From Gammaproteobacteria bacterium (GTDB lineage Bacteria > Pseudomonadota > Gammaproteobacteria > Chromatiales > Chromatiaceae): 33,209 nt of DNA. The stretch is from positions 1-33,209 of the forward strand of contig JAGRGW010000150.1 in assembly GCA_020445315.1 (NCBI GenBank), in the 5' to 3' direction. Below are positions 24,387 through 32,744 of the stretch, piece by piece. Numbering within the stretch: position 1 is the stretch's first letter; the number at the start of each line of letters is the position of its first letter. A program made the position numbers and the translations under genes. The notes below the pieces were generated by a model that was not told where the DNA came from, made no database searches, and saw nothing but the letters and a program-made list of their open reading frames with translations.

Positions 24387-25279
24387 GGCCACAACGTGGA
24401 TTCGCGCTGCTGCTCGTGATCTGGGCGCTGGTGTTGCTGCTGAGCCTGGCGACCGGATTCGGTTACGCCGTACGACACGAGCTGCGCTTTGGCAGCGACC
24501 TGTCCGACAGCGTCAAGGCCGAAGCGGCCAGCCTGGCGGCACTGCACCAGGCCATCCTGGCCCTGGGCACGACAGACGACGAGACACGCTGGCAACCGGA
24601 CAGCGCCGCGCGGGTATTCACGTGGCCGCAGGGCACCGTCACCGTCAAGGTGATCTCGGAAAATGGCCGCATCGACATCAACGGTGCACCGGTGGAACTG
24701 TTGCGCGGCCTGTTCGAGCAGCTGCTGCCGGACCACGATGCCGCCGCCCTCGCCGATGCCGTACTCGACTGGCGCGACCGTGACGACAATCCGCAGCCCT
24801 TCGGTGCCGAGGAATCAGAATACCTGGCCGCCGGCTATGCCTACGCGCCGATGAACCAGCCGTTCGGCTCGACGAGCGAACTGAGCCAGGTCTTTGGCTT
24901 CGACCGGGAAACCACCGAGATCGTCCAACCCTATCTCACCGTGTACAGCCGCCGGCCGCGGATCAACGCTTACAGTGCAGACTTGGTAACATTGGCAGCT
25001 GTGCCTGGCATCACGTTGGCCATGGCGGAGGCGTTCGTTGCCGACAGGGAGGCCGCGGCCGCGAACGAGGAAAAACCCGATTTCAGTATCCTGGGCAACG
25101 GAAAGCGCTACGTGGACACGACATCGAGCAGCAACCTGTTTGCCATCGACATGACGACGACCATCACCAACGGCGGCAAGCTGCGAAGGCAGGTGGTCGT
25201 CGCCCTTCAGGGTCGCAACGGCTTCCTGGTGCTGGACCATCGCCCCATGCCCACGCCACCGACCGAACCGCAGGACTGA
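24383..25279 (+). CDS. gspK: Minor pseudopilin GspK
   Basis: A 298-residue protein with the prepilin-like start RPQRG/FALLLVIWALVLL. It lacks the +5 Glu found in the other pseudopilins, as is normal for GspK. DINGAPVELLRGLF, VLDWRDRDDNPQPFGAE and a helix-hairpin region LAAVPGITLAMAEAF are GspK features. It caps the pseudopilus with GspI and GspJ. Confidence 0.94.
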   Translation: MRPQRGFALLLVIWALVLLLSLATGFGYAVRHELRFGSDLSDSVKAEAASLAALHQAILALGTTDDETRWQPDSAARVFTWPQGTVTVKVISENGRIDINGAPVELLRGLFEQLLPDHDAAALADAVLDWRDRDDNPQPFGAEESEYLAAGYAYAPMNQPFGSTSELSQVFGFDRETTEIVQPYLTVYSRRPRINAYSADLVTLAAVPGITLAMAEAFVADREAAAANEEKPDFSILGNGKRYVDTTSSSNLFAIDMTTTITNGGKLRRQVVVALQGRNGFLVLDHRPMPTPPTEPQD

Positions 25280-25280
25280 C

Positions 25281-26342
25281 ATGCCGCTGCAGGAGTTCTT
25301 TGACTGGTGGCGAACACAGCTCGGTGAGTTGATCCCGGCATCGTGGCGCGGACGCGGGCAGCATCGCCGCAACCGGCTCACACTGACCCTGGGCACGGGT
25401 AAGGTCACGGTCGCCGACGCGGGCGGCCGCGAGCTCGGGCAGTTCGACCTTGCGCCGCAGCAACTGCCGACCGTACCCGACAGCGTGACCAGCGCCATCC
25501 GCAACATGCGCGGCACCCTGCGCCAGGTCGATGTCGTCGTGCCGCACCGGGAATACCTGCTGCGCACCCTGACCCTGCCTGCCGCCGCGCGGGCCAACCT
25601 GCACGAGGCCATCGGCTACCAGCTGGGCAAGCTGACACCGTTCAACAGCAGCCAGTTGCTGTACGCCTGCGGCACGACCGGTGAAGCCGTCGCCGATGGC
25701 ATGGTCGGCGCGTGGCTGGCCGCGGTACCGCGACAGTCGCTGCAGCGCGCCATGGCCGTCATCGGACAGGAAATCCCGGCCGGACCGTTACCCCTTGCCG
25801 CCCCTCCCCCGGCCGAAGGCGACTTGCGTTTCACCTGGCACACCGCACCGCAGGGCCGATATGCCCGCAGCGGCGTGCGCGTGGCCTTCGTCGGCATGTT
25901 GCTGTTGTGGGCGGCGGCGCTGGGGCTGCACCTGCGCAACATCGAGCAGGCCCGGGACCAGCTGACCGAAGAACTCGATGCGCTGCGCCTGCAGGCGGCG
26001 GAGGTCCAACGACTGCGCGACCGGGTCTCGCAACACACCGTCAGTGCGGAAAAACTGACCCGCCTGCGCCAGCGCTACGTGTCGCCGCTGGTGGTGCTGG
26101 ACACCCTCACCGAGCAACTCGACGACCGCACCTGGCTGCAGAACCTGGAACTGGATGGCGACGAACTGACGCTCCGGGGCACCTCGTCGGCCGCCGCGAC
26201 ACTGATCGAGACACTCGAGGCATCCGACCTGTTGCACCACGTCGAGTTCACCGCGGCGATCACGCGCAACGCCGGTGAAGACGGCGACCGCTTCAACCTG
26301 ACCGCGCGCCTGTCGTCCACACCGGCGGAGGGTGACGGATGA
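25281..26342 (+). CDS. gspL: Type II secretion system protein GspL (PilN-like C-terminal domain)
   Basis: A 353-residue bitopic inner-membrane protein. The cytoplasmic part (1-195) has an actin-like fold segment with VVVPHREYLLRTLTLP and GYQLGKLTPF. One membrane helix follows (about 199-217), then a coiled coil (220-265) and a PilN-like periplasmic domain. It links GspE to the GspM and GspF platform. The stop overlaps the gspM start. Confidence 0.88.
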   Translation: MPLQEFFDWWRTQLGELIPASWRGRGQHRRNRLTLTLGTGKVTVADAGGRELGQFDLAPQQLPTVPDSVTSAIRNMRGTLRQVDVVVPHREYLLRTLTLPAAARANLHEAIGYQLGKLTPFNSSQLLYACGTTGEAVADGMVGAWLAAVPRQSLQRAMAVIGQEIPAGPLPLAAPPPAEGDLRFTWHTAPQGRYARSGVRVAFVGMLLLWAAALGLHLRNIEQARDQLTEELDALRLQAAEVQRLRDRVSQHTVSAEKLTRLRQRYVSPLVVLDTLTEQLDDRTWLQNLELDGDELTLRGTSSAAATLIETLEASDLLHHVEFTAAITRNAGEDGDRFNLTARLSSTPAEGDG

Positions 26343-26923
26343 ACCTGCCAACCGGTATACGCGGGCGCCTGGTCGCGTTGGGCCTGCTGGTGATCCCGCT
26401 GATCCTGCTGTTCGAGTACGGCATCAAGCCACTGGTCTGGCTCTACGACGTCAACCGCGATGAAATCACGTCGATGCAGGACCGTATCGTCCGGTACCGC
26501 ACGGCGATCGCGGAACTGCCGGCGCTCGAGGCGCGCGCCACCGAACTCGGGCGGACGCAGCCGCTCGCACCGTTCCTGCTCGAAGGCGACAACGCGGCAC
26601 TGGCCGCTGCCGACCTGCAGGCCGAACTGCAACAGGCGGCAAAGCAGCATGCCGTGCAGATCCTGAGCCTGCGTGTACGCCCCCCTGCCGACGAGGGTCC
26701 ACTGCAGCGCATCTCGGTCGAGGCGCGCCTGCGCACCGGCACGGCAACACTGCGCGACCTGCTGTTCACGCTCGAAACGACGCAGCCGGCGCTGTTCGTC
26801 GACATGCTCAACATCAATGCCAGGGCCCAGCGCAGGCGCAACGTACAGATGGACGACGTGCTGGACGTGCGCCTCGTGCTGTCCGCAATGCGGACCGCGA
26901 CCCCGGCCGCCAGCGAGGGATAG
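26339..26923 (+). CDS. gspM: Type II secretion system protein GspM (PilO-like, GspMb type)
   Basis: A 194-residue protein with an N-terminal membrane helix (about 11-30), a coiled-coil segment (38-70) and a PilO/GspMb-type periplasmic ferredoxin-like domain (QHAVQILSLRVRP; ISVEARLRTGT; LFTLETTQPALFVDMLNI). It partners GspL in the assembly platform. Its C-terminus holds the basic segment NARAQRRRNVQ. Confidence 0.87.
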   Translation: MNLPTGIRGRLVALGLLVIPLILLFEYGIKPLVWLYDVNRDEITSMQDRIVRYRTAIAELPALEARATELGRTQPLAPFLLEGDNAALAAADLQAELQQAAKQHAVQILSLRVRPPADEGPLQRISVEARLRTGTATLRDLLFTLETTQPALFVDMLNINARAQRRRNVQMDDVLDVRLVLSAMRTATPAASEG

Positions 26924-26927
26924 GCCG

Positions 26928-27575
26928 ATGTTCGACCGCACCCTGACCCTGTTGTTGATCGGTTACGTGGGGGCCGGCGCGTGGATTGCTTACGAGTGGC
27001 AGCGCCCGCCCGTTTCCACCGACATGCCGGATTCGGCCCCAGCGGGTAGAATGCCGGCCCTCGTCGTGCCCGATTCGTTCACCGCCGAGCGTTCGGTATT
27101 CAACGAAATCAGCGAACGGCCGCTGTTTGTTCAGGGAAGACGCCCACCGCAACCACAAACCGACGTGATCCAGACCACTCCGCAAAGACCGCCAACACCC
27201 CTGAAGGACGAATTCGATCACGTCCGGCTCACGGCCGTGCTGCGCGAAGCGGACCAGTTCACGGCGCTGATCGAGTTCCCCGACGGCAAGACCCAGACCG
27301 TGCGCAATGGTGAGCGCATTGGCGAGTGGCGCATCAGGGCCATCTTCGATGACCGCGTCGATGCCGAGCGCGACGGGCGCGCACAGACACTCCGGCTGCA
27401 CCGTTTCGACCTCCCGCCGCGCACGCCGCCGGCGGTGACGCGGACGCCGGCCCAGGCCAGGGCGGAAGCACGGGCGCGGGCCCAGGATCCCAGGATTCGC
27501 CAGCGGCCGATGCCGGGAATGCCGCAGCCCGACCAACTGCCGCAGGCACTGCAAAAAGGCGCCGAACCGCAATGA
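26928..27575 (+). CDS. Type II secretion system GspC-like protein (XpsN/GspN type)
   Basis: The ATG at 26928 gives 215 residues: a membrane helix (about 7-22), a linker, then SVFNEISERPLFVQGRRPP and a small beta domain LTAVLREADQFTALIEFPDG with VRNGERIGEWRI. These match the homology region (HR) of GspC, which bridges the inner-membrane platform and the secretin N0 domain. No PDZ or coiled-coil domain follows; the last 50 residues are Pro-, Arg- and Ala-rich. In Xanthomonas, XpsN at the same position fills the GspC role. Confidence 0.85.
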   Translation: MFDRTLTLLLIGYVGAGAWIAYEWQRPPVSTDMPDSAPAGRMPALVVPDSFTAERSVFNEISERPLFVQGRRPPQPQTDVIQTTPQRPPTPLKDEFDHVRLTAVLREADQFTALIEFPDGKTQTVRNGERIGEWRIRAIFDDRVDAERDGRAQTLRLHRFDLPPRTPPAVTRTPAQARAEARARAQDPRIRQRPMPGMPQPDQLPQALQKGAEPQ

Positions 27576-29758
27576 ACAGGCACGGTCCAAATTTCGGCGG
27601 CAGTTGCGCCGGGCCACGTCGCTGGCTGGCGGCCTCACTGGTCGCCGTGCTGCTCGGCGGCTGCGTCGAGAACCGCTTTGCGACGCGCACGCCGTCGTGG
27701 GCCGACGAACTGCAGAGTGCGGCGGACACGGTTTCGGTGACGCCGCCCCTGGAGCAGAACCTGCCCCCCACGCCGGACCCCGTTACCGCCGCAACCCAGG
27801 ACAGGGCCGATTTCTACAGGCCGGGCAACGATAACGTGGTTGCCGCGCCCGCGCCGGTCGCCGATGCCCGCGTCCAGGCCAACGGCGACATCAAGCTCAA
27901 CTTCCAGAACGCCAACCTGCTCGAAGTCGTCAAGGTCGTCATGGGCGACATGCTCGGCCTCAACTACACGGTCGACCCGGCCGTGCAGGGCGCGGTGTCG
28001 ATGCAGACGACGCGTGCCCTGGGGCGCGACGACCTGATGCCGACACTGGAACTGCTGCTGCGCATGAACGGGGCGGCGCTGGTAGACCGTGACGGGCTCT
28101 ACCGCATCGTGCCGCTGGCATCCGCGCTGGCCGAGGTCCAGGCGCCGCAGATCGGTGACACGCGCATGGCCCTGCCGGCCGGCTTCAACGTGCAGGTCGT
28201 ACCGCTGCAATACGTCGCCGCCGAGGAGATGGCGCAGATCCTGACCCCGTTCGTGTCGGCCAACAACCAGCTGCTGCGCGTGGACACGGCGCGCAACCTG
28301 CTGATCCTGGCCGATTCCGGCAGCAACATGGAGCGCCTGCTCGATACGATCGACGTGTTCGACGTCGACCGCATGGCCGGCATGTCGGTGGCGCTGTTCA
28401 CGCCGGACTTCGTCGAGGCGGCGACACTCGCTGCCGACCTCGAACAACTGCTCGCCGACCCGCAGTACGGCCTGATGTCGGGGCTGGTGCGTTTCATCGT
28501 CGTCGAGCGCCTCAACGGGCTGATCGTCGTCACACCCCGGGCCGAGCACCTGGCGCGTGTACGCGAATGGATCACGCGGCTCGACCGCAATACCGGCGAC
28601 GCCAGTCCCCGGCTGTTCGTCTACCGGGTCCAGAACGGCAAGGCCACCGACCTCGCGGCCATGCTCAGCGACGTGTTCGCCGGCAGCGACAAGAAGACCC
28701 CGGTCAGCCTGGCGCCCGGACTGCAGCCGGCGACGGTCGGCAAGGAACCGGGCAATGACCAGCCTGAGCGGCCCACACCGCTCGCGGCGGCGCGCGAAAA
28801 CCTGACCCAGGGCCTGCAGATCAACCCGGACAACCCGGTCAAGATCATCGCCGACGAACCCAACAACGCGTTGTTGATCCTTGCCCGCGGCACCGAGTAC
28901 CGCCAGATACTGGCGGCCCTGCGCCAGCTCGACGTCAGCCCGATGCAGGTACTGATCGAGGTCACGATCGCCGAGGTCACGCTGACCGACAACCTGGAAT
29001 TCGGTGTCGAATGGTACTTCAACGAGAAGGTCGGCTCTTCGAAACGCGGAATCGGCAGGCTCGACCTCGGCGCAGCGGGAATCGGTCCCGTGCAACCCGG
29101 ATTCTCCTATGCCATCACCAACGGTGCCGATACCGTTTATGCCGTCCTCAATGCACTGGCGACCGAAAGCAACCTGAGCATCATCTCGTCGCCGACGCTG
29201 TTGGTGCTCAACAACCAGGAAGCGAACATCCAGGTCGGTGAGGAAGTACCCGTCGCCACGCAGCAGCAGCAATCGACATCGACAGACGCGAACATCATCA
29301 ACAGCATCGAGTACCGCAACACGGGCGTGCTGCTTAAGGTCAAGCCGCGCATCAACGCCGGCGGGCTGGTCATCATGGAAGTCGAACAGGAAACCAGCCA
29401 GGTGCCGGCGACGAACAATGCAGACCCACTGACGCCCCGCATCCAGACCCGCAACATATCCAGCACCGTCGCGGTCAACAGCGGCGATACCATCATCCTG
29501 GGCGGCCTGATCATCGACAACCGCGACACGGCCGAATCCGGCGTACCGGTGTTGCACAAGATTCCCGGTCTCGGCGCACTGTTCGGCAGCAAGGCGGACA
29601 ACCAGGGACGAACCGAACTGATCGTGCTGATCACGCCGCGTGCCGTGTCCAACAGCACCGCAGCGCTGCAGGTGACCGAGGAATTCCGCCGCCGCCTGCA
29701 GAAACTGATCCCCAGCCGCGAGAAGCCGCCGACGGAAGACGCCACCGCGGCGCCCTGA
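27572..29758 (+). CDS. gspD: Type II secretion secretin GspD, predicted lipoprotein
   Basis: A 728-residue outer-membrane channel protein. The N-terminus has a signal peptide with a lipobox, VAVLLGGC, and C31 as lipidated residue. An N0 domain (about 106-180, IKLNFQNANLLEVVKVVMG), N1-N3 domains (about 205-455) and the secretin domain (about 458-690) follow, with LIEVTIAEVTLTDNLEFGVE, VPVLHKIPGLGALFG and ELIVLITPR. The N3 domain holds an insertion of about 45 polar residues (371-415). The lipobox fits a self-piloting secretin, as known for XpsD and HxcQ. No gspS pilotin or gspO peptidase is in the window. Confidence 0.95.
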   Translation: MNRHGPNFGGSCAGPRRWLAASLVAVLLGGCVENRFATRTPSWADELQSAADTVSVTPPLEQNLPPTPDPVTAATQDRADFYRPGNDNVVAAPAPVADARVQANGDIKLNFQNANLLEVVKVVMGDMLGLNYTVDPAVQGAVSMQTTRALGRDDLMPTLELLLRMNGAALVDRDGLYRIVPLASALAEVQAPQIGDTRMALPAGFNVQVVPLQYVAAEEMAQILTPFVSANNQLLRVDTARNLLILADSGSNMERLLDTIDVFDVDRMAGMSVALFTPDFVEAATLAADLEQLLADPQYGLMSGLVRFIVVERLNGLIVVTPRAEHLARVREWITRLDRNTGDASPRLFVYRVQNGKATDLAAMLSDVFAGSDKKTPVSLAPGLQPATVGKEPGNDQPERPTPLAAARENLTQGLQINPDNPVKIIADEPNNALLILARGTEYRQILAALRQLDVSPMQVLIEVTIAEVTLTDNLEFGVEWYFNEKVGSSKRGIGRLDLGAAGIGPVQPGFSYAITNGADTVYAVLNALATESNLSIISSPTLLVLNNQEANIQVGEEVPVATQQQQSTSTDANIINSIEYRNTGVLLKVKPRINAGGLVIMEVEQETSQVPATNNADPLTPRIQTRNISSTVAVNSGDTIILGGLIIDNRDTAESGVPVLHKIPGLGALFGSKADNQGRTELIVLITPRAVSNSTAALQVTEEFRRRLQKLIPSREKPPTEDATAAP

Positions 29759-29783
29759 CCGGACCGCGTCCGGCAGGTTCCGG

Positions 29784-29812
29784 GCGGGCAGGCATCATCG
29801 CCGCCTGCCCGC
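29784..29812. terminator. Perfect GC-rich hairpin between convergent genes, probable bidirectional terminator
   Basis: Arms GCGGGCAGGC (29784-29793) and GCCTGCCCGC (29803-29812) pair perfectly around a 9-base loop. It lies 25 bases after the gspD stop and 7 bases before the stop of the convergent gene. It lacks a T-run on either side, but its place between convergent stops favours a terminator. Confidence 0.65.
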
Positions 29813-29818
29813 GTCCCG

Positions 29819-31897
29819 TCATTCGTCCAGCAACAGCATCAACGTCGTGATGAGCAAATCCAGGTTGCCGCCATTGACCAGCGCCAGGCCGAAATCGACA
29901 CCGGTGACATTGGCGCCCAGCGTCACCAGCACGGTCGCGGCGTCAGCCAGCAACTCGGCGTTGTCGTAGAACTCGGTGGTGTACATCTCGCCGCCGTCGA
30001 CACGGACCTGGTAGCTGCCCGGGAACAGGCCGGGAACGCTGTAGCCGCCGTTGGCGGCCGACGTCGCACTGCCCGCGAGTTGCATCGTCGATGCCTCGAA
30101 CACCTCGACCAGCAGGCCCTCGGCCGGGTCCCCACCGCGGTCAGCCGCGAGCGTCCCCGACACCGTGCTCGTCGTGATCCCGTTCAGCGTCACCGCCACC
30201 AGGGTTGGCATGTCGAAGTCGGTCTTGTTGTCGTAGACCTCGGGCATGAACATCCCGTTGTTGTCGACTGCGTAAACCGCCGCGTTACCGGGCGGGACGC
30301 CAACGATCTGGTAGTTGCCATTGGTGTCGGTACCGCCCTCACGGTCGAACAGCAGGTAATACAACAATTCGCCGCCAACGACGTTCGCGTCGATATTGAT
30401 GCCCGCGACCACGGACACACCGGCAATCGGCTGGTCGTTGTCGGCACGCGTTACCTGGCCCGATATCACGCCGCCGATTTCGAGATCGAAGTCGATATTG
30501 GGCACCTCGGTGTTGAGCACGGCGTTGACCATACCGGCACTGCCCAGCGTGTAGGCGCCATCGTACAACTGTGGCGCGAAGTAACCGGGGTAGAGCGCCA
30601 TCGGCGACGCCCCACCAAACCCGCCTGCCGGTGTCGCGCCCACATATAAGGGGCCGGGCGGCAGGCCATTGATGGCGTACTGACCGTTCGCGTCCGTCTG
30701 CGTGTAGTGGCTGAAAGCGCCAACCAACTGGTAATCGATCTGTGCCGTGGCAGGCGCCACCGCGACCGTGATGCCTTGCATCGGCTGCATGGTGTCACCG
30801 CGGCGGACGACGCCGCTGATGGTGCCGCCCATCTCGACGGTGAAATCGATCCCCGTCTTCGACATCGCCGCCAGGTTCTGGGCCACGGCATCGGCCAGGC
30901 GGTAGGCCCCGGGGTAGAACTCGCTCGCGTATTCCTGCATGTCGGTGTACGCGAAATTGACGCCGACGTAGTAGCTACCCGGCGGCAACCCCTGCAACTG
31001 GTAGTTACCACTACCGTCGGTCAGGTCGACGCCGGGTATCAGCAGCGACATCTCCGGATTCACCGCCTGGGAGAAGACCGCGACACCGCCCATGGCCTGC
31101 CCGTTCGACTGGCGTGTCACCGTGCCCGAGATACTGCGACCCGCATCCAGGGCGAAATCGATGTTGGCGGTTTCCATGCCATCGGTGACCGTGACCATCG
31201 ATGCCAGGTTGCGCTGGTAGGTGTTGCCGTAAAACTCGTTGGCCAGCGACGAAGACTGGACCGTACGCGCGATGTAGTCACCCGGTGGCACGCCTTCGAC
31301 GGTGTACGCACCCGTGCCATCGGTGAAGCCGGAGAAGAACAAGACCTGGGAAAGAAAATCGGTATCGGACGCAACGTAGGGCGACAGAAATACCGGGACG
31401 AAACTCATCGGCATGCTGTCGCTGGCCTGGATCACGGTACCGCTGACACTGCCGCCACCGCCCAGCGCGACATTGACCATCGTCGCCGAGCCACCGGCCG
31501 AGACAGCGACCTGGCCAGCCATGCTGCGGTCGTAGGTATTCGGGTAGTACTCGCCGGCAAACTTCTTGACTTGGCCGCCGGACAGGATCGAGAACCCGGT
31601 ACCGCTGTTCACATAGATGATGTAGTTGCCGGCCGGCAGGCCGGTCAGCGTGTAGTTACCCAGAAAGTCCGTCGTCGCCGACGCGGCGAAGTCGCCCGTC
31701 GTGGCATCGAGTGCATACACGATGAAGTTGGACAATCCCAACCCCGGGGGTGCACCGTCCTCGGTCACCTGCCCCGCGATCGAACCACCCTGGTCCAGGG
31801 TGAAATCGATGTCGGTTACGGCAGCGGACGATATGGAAAAAATCAGCAGGCAACACCCGATTATGCCTCGGGTGGCAACACGCGAATCCCTGGTCAC
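29819..31897 (-). CDS. Exported protein with six carboxypeptidase regulatory-like repeats
   Basis: A 692-residue protein starting at a GTG at 31897 with an AAGGAG ribosome-binding site; the frame extends further but lacks a site there. A signal peptide (about 8-25, GIIGCCLLIFSISSA) is followed by six repeats beginning near residues 30, 140, 246, 349, 467 and 574. Each starts with a pattern like IDFxLxxGGxISGxV and contains TDxxGxYxVxGLPPGxY, the hallmark of carboxypeptidase regulatory-like (CRD) beta-sandwich domains. Most repeats also have an FYxxxY segment. The chain ends in a half repeat and LLITTLMLLLDE. These proteins are usually structural or adhesive at the cell surface. It converges on gspD, and may be a T2SS substrate. 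No catalytic motif is seen. Confidence 0.88.
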   Translation of the reverse strand: MTRDSRVATRGIIGCCLLIFSISSAAVTDIDFTLDQGGSIAGQVTEDGAPPGLGLSNFIVYALDATTGDFAASATTDFLGNYTLTGLPAGNYIIYVNSGTGFSILSGGQVKKFAGEYYPNTYDRSMAGQVAVSAGGSATMVNVALGGGGSVSGTVIQASDSMPMSFVPVFLSPYVASDTDFLSQVLFFSGFTDGTGAYTVEGVPPGDYIARTVQSSSLANEFYGNTYQRNLASMVTVTDGMETANIDFALDAGRSISGTVTRQSNGQAMGGVAVFSQAVNPEMSLLIPGVDLTDGSGNYQLQGLPPGSYYVGVNFAYTDMQEYASEFYPGAYRLADAVAQNLAAMSKTGIDFTVEMGGTISGVVRRGDTMQPMQGITVAVAPATAQIDYQLVGAFSHYTQTDANGQYAINGLPPGPLYVGATPAGGFGGASPMALYPGYFAPQLYDGAYTLGSAGMVNAVLNTEVPNIDFDLEIGGVISGQVTRADNDQPIAGVSVVAGINIDANVVGGELLYYLLFDREGGTDTNGNYQIVGVPPGNAAVYAVDNNGMFMPEVYDNKTDFDMPTLVAVTLNGITTSTVSGTLAADRGGDPAEGLLVEVFEASTMQLAGSATSAANGGYSVPGLFPGSYQVRVDGGEMYTTEFYDNAELLADAATVLVTLGANVTGVDFGLALVNGGNLDLLITTLMLLLDE

Positions 31898-32205
31898 GTT
31901 GGCTCTCCTTCCTGTCTCGGCTTGTGTTCCGGCCGCACCTCGCCCTGATGTCGGCCCAACGAAAAGGCCAAGGCGCAACTGCATGAGAAACCCGCATGCC
32001 ATCGGCATCAAGGCGTACCGAACGCAGGCGAGTCGTTAAAGTCTTGCCCGGAGTATCACATCATCGATGGCCGTGGTGCGAGCCGGAAGCGGGGCGGATC
32101 CGCCGGGGACGTGCAGTTTGTGAAAGCGGTTCCTCGAACCCGATGTCTGCAACCGCCCGGCAAAGCAGGAAGCAAAGCCGGGTTAACCTATACAATTCAG
32201 CACAT
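31898..32205. other. Non-coding stretch upstream of the repeat protein
   Basis: The 308 bases between the start of the repeat-protein gene and the hairpin at 32206-32233 hold no gene I can support. A minus-strand promoter for the repeat protein is expected here; a TGTGATACT around 32056-32064, read on the minus strand, could be an extended -10, but no matching -35 is evident. Confidence 0.4.
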
Positions 32206-32233
32206 TGCGAGATGTTTCTCACAACATCTCGCA
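32206..32233. terminator. Long perfect hairpin after the TSP3-repeat gene, probable terminator
   Basis: Arms TGCGAGATGTT (32206-32216) and AACATCTCGCA (32223-32233) form a perfect 11-bp stem with loop TCTCAC. It begins 12 bases beyond the stop of the minus-strand TSP3-repeat gene. No clear U-run follows the stem on that strand (AATGTGCTG), so it may be an atypical terminator or an mRNA 3' stabiliser. Confidence 0.6.
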
Positions 32234-32245
32234 GCAGGCTTCAGG

Positions 32246-32689
32246 TCAATCGTCCAGCACGGCGTTGATGATCGTCATCAGCACGGTGCCTTCATTCAGG
32301 GTCGGGTTGCGGCCCATGGCCACTTCCGCGCCGTCGGGATTGCCGTCACCATCGGTATCGGCATTCAGGGGATCGGTGCCGTACATCTCTTCCTGTTCGG
32401 CAACCAGCTCGTCGCCGTCGGCATCCGGATCGCAGACGTTGCCGAGCCCGTCCATGTCGAGGTTGGCCTGGTCGGGATTGGGATCGAACGGGCAGTTGTC
32501 GGCAATGCCGAGGACGCTGTCGACATCCGGATCATCCGGGTTGTCGCCGGCCCAGACATCGGTGTTCCAGACCAGGGAATCCCACTGCACGTTGGCATGG
32601 ACCTGCCCCGCAAGGAACAACGCACAGGCTGCGAACAGGCCGGCAAGGATGCGATGACGTCGCGCGTCACGTTGGTCGGTGTTCGTCAC
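32246..32689 (-). CDS. Exported thrombospondin type 3 repeat protein, probably calcium-binding
   Basis: A 147-residue secreted protein. A GTG at 32689 with a GGGAG ribosome-binding site eight bases upstream is preferred over a TTG at 32704. The signal peptide (about 10-33) ends at GQVHA. The mature part is strongly acidic and has TSP3-type calcium loops: DNCPFDPNPDQANLDMDGLG with NVCDPDADGDEL (C66 and C86 can form the family disulfide), then DPLNADTDGDGNPDGAEV. It ends in VLMTIINAVLDD. Only about two calcium loops are present, so it is a very short member. It may be secreted by the T2SS or sit at the surface. It is codirectional with the repeat protein but with its own hairpin between them. 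Confidence 0.85.
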   Translation of the reverse strand: MTNTDQRDARRHRILAGLFAACALFLAGQVHANVQWDSLVWNTDVWAGDNPDDPDVDSVLGIADNCPFDPNPDQANLDMDGLGNVCDPDADGDELVAEQEEMYGTDPLNADTDGDGNPDGAEVAMGRNPTLNEGTVLMTIINAVLDD

Positions 32690-32744
32690 GAGACGGTCTC
32701 CCAAGGTGGATTGCCAGCCCGCAGTCTACGGGGTCAAGGCCGAT

